Shown piece after piece: positions 1-11,832 of a DNA stretch of 64,000 nucleotides (positions are counted from its first letter, which is position 1; every line of letters starts with the position of its first letter). This DNA is from Actinomucor elegans. Lineage: Eukaryota > Mucoromycota > Mucoromycetes > Mucorales > Mucoraceae. The translations under genes were made by a program, and so were the position numbers. The DNA is taken from assembly GCA_026027325.1 (NCBI GenBank), contig JAMSLZ010000002.1, forward strand, positions 3,224,001 to 3,288,000, written 5' to 3'. Below the pieces are notes generated by a model. That model saw only the letters and a list, made by a program, of their open reading frames with translations. It did not search any database and had not been told where the DNA came from.

Positions 1-2103
1 AGTCAGCCATCTTTGCTTGCTTGTTCATTTCAGCATGGATTGCCTTCTTCAGAGCAGGTTCCTCGCACAGCGAAGCCCAGTCTTCCTCCAAAATACCGTT
101 CTCTTTGGCCAACGCATATACTTCCTTTTCATTGGGTACCACCAGAGCAACAGGGCGAGGTAGAAGTGAGTCAGCATAGATAACAATATTGTTTACGTAG
201 ACACAACTCTTATAAATAGCTTCCAATCTTTCCAACGCGATATACTCTCCATTGCTTAACTTTACGAGATTCTTTTTACGATCAATAACTGTAAGCGTAC
301 CGTTGGCATTCCATTCAGCAATATCGCCTGTCTTTAACCAACCGTCTTCGGTAATTGTTTCTTTAGTAATATCTTCTCGTTTCCAATAACCTTTTGTCAC
401 GGACGGACCACGAATCCAGACTTCACCTTGAGGCTTTTCGTTGGTAGAATAATAGTTACCTTCAGGGTAGTCGACTAGTTTCACCTCACAACTACCGCTA
501 GGTGCTCCAACATGGCCAAAACCATATTGTTCTGGAACCATTATAGAACATACACTGCTACCTAAAGAAAAAGAGAGGACATGGTTAGTAACTGTTTGCA
601 GTAGTGGATCTTAATGATGTCTTCCATCTTACTTTCTGTCCTAGATATTAAATGAATGATTAATATACGTATAAACTATCCAAGAAGGTACTACTTACAT
701 GCCATAACCTCCAACAATGGGACATACTGTGACAGTCAAAAATTTTTGAGTTTCATGTGCTATTGGTGCACCAGCGGAGATAGCAAACTTTAAACGTCCG
801 CCAAGCTGTTCCTGGATCTTACTGAATACGAGACGGTCAAGAAAAGGTGCAGGTAATCCGCGCTCGAGAAACCAAGCTTTAGTATTAAATGCCTTGGTAA
901 AAAGAGCTTGGGCATTGGGTGTAGCTGATTGGAGTTTAGACAGAATACCCTTTCGAATCGATTCCCAAACAGCAGGTACACCTGTCATTAACGATGGACG
1001 GAATTCTTTGATATCACCTTTACAGTTTCTCACCGAAGCGTCAGTTAATGTTCTAATGGAAGCATAACCCAAGGTCATGCCACAGAAGAGACTAAAATTT
1101 TCTACAGCGAATTCGAATACGTGTGCGAGAGGCAAGTAACATATCATAGAGTCTTGTGGAGTAGCGAATCTTCCAATGAGTCCATAAGCCGAAGCAACTA
1201 CATACACACATGTTATTTGAATTGGTTATATGGATATAGTAAAACATACCTGCTGCTACAGCATTTTTATGAGACAGCATAACTCCTTTAGGAGCACCAG
1301 TGCTTCCAGATGTATACATGATACAGCAGAGATCTTCAGGTTCAGGCTCGCGAGGTTCAATGGGATTCTCCTTTCCTAAAGCAATCACTTGTTGGATGGA
1401 CAACACTTGGATACCCAGGCTTTCAAACTCTTCCAAATGTTCAGGTTTGGCTTCTCCGTTGTAAGTAATGATCTTGAGTGTTGGGCATTGCTTGGTGACC
1501 TTGGCGACTGTCGGTAATAATTCGGCAGAGGTAAAAATGGCTTGGACTTCTGTCTCGTTCATCGAATGCAATAAACCTTCTTCACCCAACGTTTCATAGG
1601 CCGTGACAATGGTCATATTTTGCGTAAAAAGACCATGAGCAGTCATGAGCCACCACTTACTGCAAAAATTATTTAGTAGGTGTGTGTTTTGTATTATTCA
1701 AGACTACTTACTTTGTTGGAGCGAATATTTCAACTTTGGCAGTTTCATTAAGACCCAAGTATCGAAATCCAGCACCGATATCATGAACTACTTCACCTAG
1801 TTCAGCATAAGTGACATATTGATAACCTGACATTTGAAAGTAGCTCCACTTTTTAATGATAGTGGTTTCGACACCATCGACGATTTTTGTCACTTCTTTT
1901 TCTTCTTCTACCATAGCTTCTAAGGTACGATAACCCAAGGCGTTATTGTTGGCATACTTTCGAACACTGCGTCGAAGCATATCGTACAATGTATGTACTC
2001 CAGGTGCAGGTATGCGTTGAATCCCTTCAGCAGCCATGACATTTCGACGAATACGTCCTCCGTTAGGTTGTTCTGGTCCGACTTCAATTGTATAGTTCTT
2101 CAT
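1..2103 (-). CDS. long-chain acyl-CoA synthetase (3' end outside window)
   Basis: Activates long-chain fatty acids to acyl-CoA with ATP, for lipid synthesis and beta-oxidation. Exons on the minus strand: 1712-2103, 1250-1659, 699-1197, 1-557 (continues beyond the window). The joined frame gives about 619 residues of a family usually near 690-700, so roughly the last 70 are missing. Visible motifs: the P-loop-like AMP-binding motif [12 protein letters not shown] in exon 2, a GYG motif at the end of exon 3, and the fatty-acyl-CoA synthetase signature ([12 protein letters not shown] followed by [15 protein letters not shown]) in exon 4. The start is the ATG at 2101-2103 ([12 protein letters not shown]). 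An in-frame upstream ATG at 2313 lies across low-complexity 5' sequence and is unlikely. The exon 3/4 junction has two nearby AGs; only the downstream one (exon 4 from 557) avoids a stop. Family call is secure; which paralogue (Faa1/4-like or peroxisomal) is not. Confidence 0.93.
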
Positions 2104-3729
2104 AGTTTTTTTTAGAAAAAAAAAGTAATGTAGTAGATAATAGAAACTAGTATATTCACTCTCTCTATATATATGAGAGATTAGATACTGTGTCACTATA
2201 AACCATGATCTGCACTTCTTTATGGCGCTCAAACCCATTCCAGCATGTGAATAGAACGGTTTTGTATTCTCTTTTGGTGCCAAGTTAAACCTTTTGTTAG
2301 CTGCTGTTTCCACGCACTTTTTGAAGCCTATTAGAGAATCGATGAGCTATCTTGATTGTTATGCAATTTAGATAGAGTGCTTTGCAAGCAACAATATTCT
2401 CTCGGATATCCCCATAGTACAGAACAAGCTGTATCGCTTCAATTGATCTATACAAAAAGTGTGTTTTTTTTAAAAAAATAAAATAAGATTCAGTTTAAAT
2501 CATTCCACCTTGTATGTTGATAGGATCAAATTATATAAGGCGTTTATATTCTGAAGCATTGACAAAAAAAAGCACTTATTAGGGTATTTGCACACGTGGC
2601 ATATGTTATGCCTCATAAGTCCTCTTTTTTGTGGGGTACATATCAGCTATATATGATAAGCCTAGTAATATGTTATGTATCCTTAAAGGATAAGCATCTA
2701 GTGGATAAAATTAGTCTTTAGGCAGTCCCATTTTTCCAGACGCTTATAACAAGAATGAAGTGACTGAATACAAAGCTCATTAATGAGAAGCTTAAATAAT
2801 TATCGGCTCACGCAAAAACAAAAAGCTCTGTGTGAGAAAAAACCATTCTTTAGTGTAACAGCATACCTGCACTGAAGCATTTTTGATGAATCATGGTAGT
2901 TCCCAACGACATCATTTGGATCAATAGTTGGCGCAGATAGTGAAATACTGCTATTAAGTCAATATGTACGTCTATTTCCCGCTTTATTATACGTCACGTT
3001 AGATTTGTATGATCATCGATGAAAGCCGACGAGTGATACCAACTTAAGCGCACGCCTTCATCATATGCTAGTTTGCAATCTAACTGGATACTATACGTAT
3101 AGGAAATGCACCTTCAATGTATAATATGTTTAAACTGTCTTAAAAAACGTGTTCAAGTTAGGGCCATCCACTCAAGTTCATTCTTTGTGCATTGTAGGAA
3201 TGTCCTGGTGTATTCAGAAAAAGGGATTTTTTTTTCGTATATAGATAGTAATGAATCCGTCGAATTAACGTGGCTATTGATAGCATATTTAGTATTTTTT
3301 CGTTATTATCTACAGAAAATGAGCTCAAGTATAACAAAAGCTTTATTAAAAGAGAATAAGCTACAGCATAACGAAGAAATTGATATGCATAACAGTAGTT
3401 ATTGACAGAATTCATAAAACCAAAACAATGATTCAAGAATACATTCTTTACAATATAACCTTTTAGCAATTTCTGTATTAAAAAGATAGAATACTAAAGA
3501 TTTAGAATACGTAATATATTTATATATAACAACAACAAGCGTATAAACAAGAGAACACGGGTCATATCAAATGAGCTTATTTGTTTTTTAAAGTATGACA
3601 ATGGACACATGAAGTTAAACCGAGAAAGTTAAGGGTAACTTACTGCTGCCGGTACCTTAAAAAAAGGGCACAAATGCTTATAAAAAGGGTAAATTGAGGT
3701 GCTTCTTTTTTTTCCCATTAAACATTATA
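2104..3729. other. intergenic, no gene recognised
   Basis: AT-rich spacer between the divergent acyl-CoA synthetase and the small Cys-rich gene. Reading frames of about 100 codons at 3106-3469 overlap on opposite strands, are AT-rich and show no domain, so they are not called. A TATAAAAAG-like box near 3677 sits about 50 bp before the small gene's ATG. Confidence 0.6.
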
Positions 3730-3976
3730 ATGGACCCTTTCTTTATCTTACCTGCCACTTGTGAACTATGCGGAAACTGGCTTCCTGGACACTCGGTAAG
3801 CGCTATAAAATCTACGGTAGTAAAAGCTAATTATCAAATAGTCCGCCTGTCCTAGAAACGGTGTTCATCCTTCACAGTGGAAGTTTGACTTTTATGAAGA
3901 TTCGGATGAATCAATCGTTTATAAAATCTGTTTCGATAAAGAGGAATCCAATGAACAGACTGTTGATTTCAACTGA
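3730..3976 (+). CDS. small Cys-rich protein, two exons, unknown function
   Basis: Exons 3730-3795 and 3842-3976 are separated by a 46-nt intron with a GTAAGC donor, a CTAAT branch-like site and a TAG acceptor. The joined frame gives 66 residues. The N-terminal half contains CELC, then a third Cys in SSACPRNG, followed by an aromatic stretch (WKFDFYE). The C-terminal half is acidic and holds a fourth Cys (YKICFDK). The CxxC pair plus later Cys/His could bind zinc, but no known finger pattern is complete. There is no signal peptide or membrane segment. A TATA-like box lies about 50 bp upstream and a pyrimidine-rich tract just before the ATG. I do not recognise the family. The call rests on clean splice sites and an open frame across both exons; a chance frame of this size cannot be excluded. 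Confidence 0.55.
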
Positions 3977-5432
3977 GGTTCAAGATTCACATATTCCCTC
4001 CTTTTTTCTAACGTAAATTACCATAAAGAACTGCAGCATAATCATTACTCTATCAAAGCGATTTTTTTTTCTTTTTACTGCCTTATACATATGACACTTG
4101 ATCTATATACATATTTACTTTTCTACATGTACACAATTACCTTCTCTGCCTTATGTTTCCTATTGATACATTGTATCTTTCTCTATTTTACATATACACA
4201 CATATATATATATACTACAATAAAATCATGATAGCATGAAAACCTATTTATCAAAAAAAAGGTGCTGAAATCCATTCTGCGCATTCGGGTAGGAGTGAAC
4301 GCGTTCCTGTTGAATAGATTTTCTTGTTATGGAGCAAAATTGGTTCTTTTATGATACTACATTATGATAGATTTCTTTCGGTCAACCCCTGTTGAGTAAT
4401 ATACTTTTGATTAATATACCAACAGTTATATACATGATCAATACATTATTTCTTGTATCTAAATCAAAACAGCATGAAAATCCGTTCCTGCGTGGAGTTT
4501 GATTCTTTATCTTAAGTGGATATAAGAGATTTAGCAGGTCAATGCCTTCATTTCGATTCCATACTAATAAAAGACTATCAATAGATAAAACATGCTTTAT
4601 ACAATACTTTTTATCTATCAAACTAGGACAGTTCAAGAACATCTCAAATCATAGTCCACTCTTTCCAGAAAATACCGAGCAGAGTTAGTTCCAGAAAATT
4701 GCTCAGTACCCTTTTTTTTTTTTGTATTTCCGATTATTTCCAATTTCATAGATTGCTCTACCAATTTCAATCAGATATTGCAACTGATAACCATTACATG
4801 TTCAAAATGGGCTGTTGCATCCATGAAAACATATATTTAATAGAAGCTGATTTGTACTAGAAGCATTTTACTCAAAACTATTTGAATATTTTGGGACACA
4901 CATCCAGCTTGTGTTCTCTAGTAATAAACCAACTCGTATTTTTTTTTAAAAAAAAAATAAAGCGCAATAGATATATTACTTTTTGGCTGTAAATTTATTC
5001 TTATGATCTATATAGATCTATAGGTGATCGATCCCGATCAATTGTCGCATCTGATTAGTACATGGCTCATGATTAGAATAAGCTGCTAGATCTTCCGGGA
5101 ATATTTTTTTCAAAAAATAAAATACATTGAAACATATATAGACGATGAGTTGCAATGAGTTTATTATACTTGATAAGGTAATAATGAATAATCATCTCTA
5201 AATTTCTGCTGTTTTTCGCTAAATATCACATTTGAATAATCTTACATGTTTTGAATTAGCAAAACCAAAGTACAAAATTTCTTCCTTATAATGTTCAAGA
5301 GCAAGTAGATTGAAACGCTACCGATAATGATACAGGAACAAGCACAAAATAGGAATCAGCAACGTTAGTTATATTGACCATGAAAGCTTTTATTAAAATA
5401 AAAGGTCGAGAAGATGAGTTAAAAGCTCCTGT
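3977..5432. other. intergenic with two diverged repeat copies
   Basis: AT-rich spacer downstream of both flanking genes. It holds no supportable gene. Reverse-oriented fragments of the dispersed ~170-bp repeat family lie at about 4768-4818 and 5003-5090 (the latter with the rc of the GATGCGACAATTGATCGGG core). Confidence 0.6.
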
Positions 5433-6911
5433 TCAAGATACAGTTGGTGGTTGTTTTTGTCTTGGTTGCATCTTCTTTTCGGCCAATGATCTTGGTTCGT
5501 GACAGACTAAAAGTGAACCTTGGATACCTGCGTCTTTTAATGCAGTTTCCATCCATTGAATTGCAGTCAAGGTAGTCATTTTGTAATAGTCTCCACTTCC
5601 AAATAGTTTTGCGTGAAATTCTGAAAAGCGAGTACGGATTTTTCGGCCATTATTCAATTTTGATTTTTGTGTTGGTGGGTCTAATAGTTTTGTAAAAGGT
5701 TCCGAACTTTTGTCGTCCATCAATTCAATAGATAATGATGGTAATATCGTCCAAAGTTCGGGATCAAATTCCAAGTCTTGTAAACCGAGATGCTTTCTAA
5801 ACAGATACTTAAATCGAGCTTGTTCATTGGGACCTCCAACTACGTTAACAATATCTTCTACTCTGTCAAATGCACTACGGATGATGAATAGTTTTTTACC
5901 AGTAATATAAGGTAAAATCTGTGGCAAAGCAGGGACTGCGGCCTCACGCTCAGCTTGAACTTGGATTGGGATAGCAGATACGTCCTTAGGTAAGCAAACG
6001 TGATGCGAGAGTTCGGAAATGATAGCGAGGATCGAGCTTACATCCATATTTAATGAAGACGTAGTAATATGATCCAAATCACCCACATTCTTCAGTAGGG
6101 GTAAATAGGAAGATTGAAGGGTATGTGAGGGACTACCTTGTAAATAAACCACAATACCAATTTCGGTAAGCTTATCCATAATTCTTTGCACGAACACGTC
6201 TTCTTCTGCTTTGATACGCATAAATGCAAAGACTACGATAGGTGAGCGGAATTGAACATGGTGGGCCTGAGCAGTTTTCAAATAATCGCGTGCCTTTTTA
6301 AAGATTGGTAAACTATCGAAATCGGCTGCTGCTGTTAACGGTGATCCATCTTCTTCCTGATCACTGTCATCGGATGAGCTGTCATCCTCCCACTCTAAAC
6401 CCATTAGCTCGTGTCGAAACGCTTTTGCATTACGCGCAATCACTTTCACCCACACTAAACCACTCTCAGCCACAATATCCACTTTAACACTCTTATTTCG
6501 AATCATAGCAGCGCGAGACATCCAGACATTGTTCATAGCGGGCGCGCTGAATAACCGCATGACTTCATTTCTTCTTTCTCCAACGCCAGATAATGCTTCA
6601 TATACAGCTTCGAGATAACTTAAATTTGTGCTTTGAACGTGTTCTTTCTTGATCAAGGATGTATTATCTAATAGCTAGATAAATAAATAGGTAAGCATTG
6701 ATGATTATTGTTTCGTGTTTCTCGAATACTTTTGGTATACTTTTTCAACAAAGTGCAATTCCGCAGTAAGAGAGTTGGTGTATCTATGTAAGCCTTCTAT
6801 TGGCTTTTGCTCATTCCAAGCTTTACAGTCGTTCAAAATGGTAATACACCTGTCACGCAAGGCTTCTACTGAAGACACAAGTTCTGTTTTATCAATATCT
6901 TCTTCAGTCAT
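5433..6911 (-). CDS. DUF1308 / UPF0415 (C7orf25-like) protein
   Basis: Exons 6741-6911 and 5433-6674 with a 66-nt intron (GTATAC donor, CTAG acceptor), giving 470 residues. The join LHFVEK|LLDNTSLIKKEHVQST keeps exactly the spacing of the human C7orf25 homologue before its QSTNL motif, which fixes the splice. The conserved VDIVAESGLVWVKVIARN block follows, then an acidic insert (EWEDDSSSDDSDQEED) and the C-terminal region with FDRVEDIVNVVGG. The family occurs in animals and several fungal lineages; its biochemical role is not established. It is soluble, with no targeting signal. A 40-nt A tract (T in the sense strand) lies 32 bp upstream of the start. Identity is confident; function is unknown. 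Confidence 0.9.
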
Positions 6912-6939
6912 AATAAAAATACGCGAGAAAAATCAACAG

Positions 6940-6943
<4 letters not shown>

Positions 6944-6983
<40 letters not shown>
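6944..6983. repeat. poly-A homopolymer (40 nt)
   Basis: An uninterrupted A run on the plus strand just upstream of the minus-strand DUF1308 gene, so a T tract in its promoter or 5' UTR. The exact length is likely unstable in sequencing. Confidence 0.9.
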
Positions 6984-6985
<2 letters not shown>

Positions 6986-7264
6986 AAGGTTGTTAAAGAG
7001 GTCTTTTTAGAATTCAGCGGCGTCACGTAACACATCTATCAAAGCCCCATACTGCAATCTAGTAGAGGATCAAGACTTTATGTAAAGGATATTTTTCTCG
7101 GAAATAATGTGCCTGACTGCCTGCAAAAGCCAAGAAAGAATGTTTAATAATAATCTGACAAAATGGACAGTTTAATAGTGACACACACATGGTATTAAAA
7201 AACCTGATTTACACCGCAAATAACAGTCATTCTCGTCTTTTTCTTTCTCTTTTCTCTTCCAACC

Positions 7265-8869
7265 ATGACTCTGCTGGCTCCCTCTCTGCCTACTACATCG
7301 AAACTATTCTCTTATTTATCTTTTAATAACAACAGTAATAAAACATATGCATCCACTTCGAATAAATCACCCGAACTTCCAACCTATATCACTATTGTTA
7401 TGCGTAAAGATGGAACACCTACCACAAAATGCTCAAATTCCCTTTCACAGCCTCCGACTCGGCCATTAACTCGAAGACGTCGATCCTCTTTTTCATCCTC
7501 TCAATGCCTATCTTCACCTCCAAAGCAGCGTAGGTTGATGATTTCCTCTTTTATACCCCGCTTTCATGCTACTCGAAAAAGCAGCAGTAGCAGCAGTATC
7601 TATAGCTTCAATAATAGTAGTTATAGTGTCAATCGACACACGGTCGGTGATCCAACCACGATGATAACTGCTGATGACTTGGCGTCACAAAGTAAGTCGC
7701 ATGGCATTCATTTACTTATTTATACATATTGATCTTGTTACTCAAAAAAGATAGATTTCTGCATTTACCTTTGGAACTTGTTATGAAAATCCTATTACTA
7801 TTGGATTACAAAAGCTTGTTAAATTTGGCACAAATCTGCAAACAATTCAACCAACTCTGCAGTAGAAATCACCATTATCTCTGGCAAACTTTGTTTCACG
7901 CTGACTATGCCTTTAAAAGAATCAACAACAGACCCATGACCATACCGTTTTACGACCTCTACAGGAATCACCGCGAGTTGAAACGTAGATGGAAACATGG
8001 TCATGTCAATACTCGCTATCTCACAGGACACGATGATAGTGTCTATTGTTTGGTCTGGGTGGGGCCCAACCTCATCGTCAGTGGCAGCAGAGATCGTACG
8101 ATCAAGCTATGGAACCTAGAAAGAAAATCATCCTCATTAGTACTAACGAAGACGCAGCATGAAGGCAGCGTACTCTGTCTACGCGTATCACTTGATATGA
8201 CTTTTCTGGTGTCGGGGTCTTCGGATGCTACTTGTTTGATATGGTCTTTGCCTGACTTTGAGCCTCAACAAAGACTGGTGGGACACTCAGGCGGTGTCTT
8301 GGATGTCTGTGTTGTAAACAATTATATAATCAGTTCGTCACGCGATGCCACAATTCGTATCTGGGATAGGAAAGATGGTAGAGAAGTGAGACGTCTTGTA
8401 GGGCATGCTGGCCCTGTGAATGCGCTCGGTTCTCATGGTGGTCTTGTGGTTTCTGCATCGGGCGATACTTCATTGAAGCTGTGGGATATTGAAACGGGCA
8501 ATTGTCTAAAGACGTTTGTAGGTCATACAAGAGGTTTGGCTTGTGTTCGATTTGATGGTACATTTATATATAGTGGTGGCCAAGATAATAAGCTAAAGGT
8601 ATGGGATGCAGCTTCTGGCAAATGTTTATCTACACTGAGTGGCCATTCAGATTTAATTCGCACAATAGATAGTTTTGAGGTATTTATGATAAAAAAATAA
8701 CCAGTCAATCACCCCTATAACTCTTCCCAATAGAACATAGCAGTGAGTGGTAGTTATGATAGAACACTCAGAGTTTGGGATATCAAAGAAAAAAAATGTT
8801 TATTGAGCTTTCAGAGTGGTCATTCAAGTTGGATATTCAACTGTCTATTAAACCGGACCAAGATCATTA

Positions 8870-8900
<31 letters not shown>

Positions 8901-9011
8901 GAATGATTTGATATTGGGGTTTTAAATCATTTCACTTATTATAGTGCTGGACAAGACAAACGAATCATGGTATTAGATTTTGGTCATGATCTTGTAACCA
9001 TTGATCAATGA
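7265..9011 (+). CDS. F-box and WD40-repeat protein (SCF substrate receptor)
   Basis: Substrate-recognition subunit of an SCF E3 ubiquitin ligase, in the Met30/Cdc4/sconB style. Exons 7265-7691, 7751-8679, 8734-8870, 8945-9011 give 519 residues. The first ~140 residues are Ser/Arg-rich and probably disordered. The F-box follows (LPLELVMKILLLLDYKSLL, starting at about residue 147), then seven WD repeats, each ending in a WD-like dipeptide (IKLWNLE, LIWSLP, IRIWDRK, LKLWDIE, LKVWDAA, LRVWDIK, MVLDFG). Seven blades match a closed propeller, so the short last exon is needed and supported. The third intron starts GTA followed directly by a 28-nt A tract. Which degron it reads cannot be told from sequence. 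The start is the first ATG after a pyrimidine-rich leader. Confidence 0.93.
8873..8900. repeat. poly-A tract inside an intron, abutting the splice donor
   Basis: 28 A residues begin two bases after the GT of intron 3 of the F-box/WD40 gene (intron 8871-8944). Confidence 0.9.
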
Positions 9012-10159
9012 TGATAATAAAAAGAAAGATAAAGCCATATGTATTGCGAGTGTTCATTGCCCTGGATTTTGAGATGCCTTTATGTGTTTATCCTTGTTTG
9101 GTTTATAATGAGTACTGATATGCGCTTCAAGAGAGAATTCAGAGGCACTAACATAGCTGGAGAGTCACCATCAGCTCGCAATTGACCATAAATAAAATTT
9201 TACATAATTCTATTTTATCTCATAAAACAAATAAGCTTTATATGTACATATATATAATAAAAGATATAAAAATACAAATACAACTTTGAGATGCAAAGAA
9301 TAAAACTTCATATAGGCTGCATCTTTACATTGTCGTTTATAGCTCAAATCAATAATGTAACTCGTGCTAATATCATTACCACTACATATAATATGATGAC
9401 TTTGTGCTATTTTTATTGGAAGATGGTGATTTAGCAAATGTGCTACCTACTACTTACGCATTACGGAAAAATATGTTAATTGGCCATGCAAGTTTGGGGT
9501 ATATAGTTGCTTCCATACAATTTCCGTGTGTTATCGTTTCTACTAAATGACCATGTTTCTACACGGTGATAATTGGTGTTCAATGTATGAAACTACGAGA
9601 AACATGTACTTCGATGTGTGCTTCATAAATCACGGTTTTCTATGGATATCATGGTGCATCGTTCTGTTAGTCTTTGCGATGGAAGTACCTCATCCCTTTG
9701 CAGCTTAAAACAGTAAAGTATACCAAGACATAAAACAAGTTTAGTATTACGTAACTAAATCCTTTAGAATGAATAAAACATTAATACTATAGGTACTTGG
9801 CAGCTATTTACATATTATGCTATTATCTAGATAATAGGTATAGTTAAATCAAGCCTCAAAGATGAGGATGACATCCAAGTAGCAGGAGGTAATTGAGCTT
9901 TTTCATTTTCAACATAAAACCCAGAATCTTGTCTACATCGATAACAAAGCAAGATACACATTTAATTGGAATAATCCTTTAGTTTCTGGAAGTAACAGCA
10001 GAATGAAGATGTATTCCAATAACTATATTTGATGATTGTGCAATGAAAAATAAAGATATTAAAGAAACTCACCACTTTTATATCTAAGTTCTAAGTAAAT
10101 AACCTTTAAGCAAATACTCTTGACTTTCTTGAAGAGTGCAGTATAAAATAAACTTTAAC

Positions 10160-10213
<54 letters not shown>

Positions 10214-11832
10214 AGGTACAAAATCATTTGTAGATGATATACAATTGCATATCTCCTTTCGCATACCTTTTTTCTCCTTCATCTTATTTGTTTAATGGCA
10301 AGGTACTGTTGACATAAGAAAAGTATATTACGAGTTTTTTGTAGAAAGTGTAGTAAATACAACAACATAGTTTGATTATCCTGCTAATTCATCGAGTTAT
10401 TACTGATAAAAGACAATATTTTTGGGGTTTTCAGATATGTAGTCTTAAATCTAGTATTGCTTATAGAATTAAATCTAAAAAAAAGATACGATTGAGTTTT
10501 TACAAATATATTAAACCTATAATATTAATTCATCTTGCCTTGAAAGTGCTGTTTTTAAGTGTCATAAAAAAAACAGTAATTCAAAATTTGAATCTAAGGG
10601 TTATATCCCTGGATTTTTTCTGAAATTATCTCATTTCCAATATCTCTACTTGTATCAATCGATTCGAGTTTAATGTCGCATTAAATGAGCAGTACTCTGT
10701 TCGCAATAAGGTACTACATACACTAGATTCATTCTTTATTGAAGTACGGTGAGTGCATATTGTATTTTATGTAAGCGCCGTAAATTATGTAAATAAGACC
10801 TAACTATGGACAGACATCGTGGTCAATCTAAATTTAATATCACATCCGAAGAATAGCTCTTGTTAAGAATAAGTTAAAACCATTAGTTAACTGGTATATA
10901 ACAAAGCTGTTACGAGTAATGGCGAACAGTATATTACATGCATTCTATGTTGATCTGGATCTATTTATCCCACGACTTATTCCGGTTAAATATAGCATTT
11001 CACAGGTACTTCTTGTCTAGGGTAAGTTACTGTGTTTATGAAATATGTATAAAGGACACTAATAGAGAACATAATTGAATCAAGCAATCGCGCATTTTTC
11101 ATTCATAATAGTGATATTGACGGGAGAGTGTTTATAAGGGATATGGTATAACCATATCTTATCGTTCATGCGCATAAAAACAGTTACTTGATAGAGTTGT
11201 ACTATATATATATCCATAAAAAGATACAATGATTGATGAGATCACTGCAAACATATTATAATATACGTGATTTAAATACTACTAGTTTGAGAGCCAACTG
11301 TATCGTCAGCTTGTTGTAGCATATCCCCCAAAAAAATAGAAAAAAGAAAAGAACACTAAGAATCCGGTTCGTGCATTAATTCATGATTAGTAAATGATAG
11401 TGCCAAGACATCAAATGTCTCTTTGTAAAAAGCAAACGATTGTATCTGATTACTTTAAACGGAACCTATTTGCATGCTCAAATGTTAGTTTATTCTTAGA
11501 AGGCTTAATTAAATGGCGGAGAGCTTATGAATTCATGATAATAATACTACGAAACACTTCCAGTATTTGTTTTTTCCAAGACTATCGTCTCTTGATTTCC
11601 AAGAGTTTTAGCGCGTTTTAAAGGAATATGCATCATGTTTTGGGTTCTTATCTTATATGGCTGCTAGCAAACAAAAACTTCAGCCCACCGGAAAATAACA
11701 ACGACTAGTCTCTCTTTCATTGGATAGGAATCACTTGCTCCTATTCACGCGGGATTAAACTCCTTCATTTTCAATATTAGGCTGCTTTATTTTCTCTCTC
11801 TTTTTTTTTTTTCTCTTTTCTTATTCAAAAAC
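9012..11832. other. intergenic, ~2.8 kb, no gene recognised
   Basis: AT-rich spacer. It holds a 44-nt A tract (10164-10207) and a reverse-oriented copy of the dispersed repeat near 10640-10710 (TTTAATGTCGCATTAAATGA core). Reading frames at 10372-10623 and 11394-11621 are short, AT-rich and without recognisable domains. Confidence 0.6.
10164..10207. repeat. poly-A homopolymer (44 nt)
   Basis: The longest homopolymer in the window, mid-spacer. It has no flanking features that would mark a retroposed cDNA, since no coding remnant lies upstream. Confidence 0.9.
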
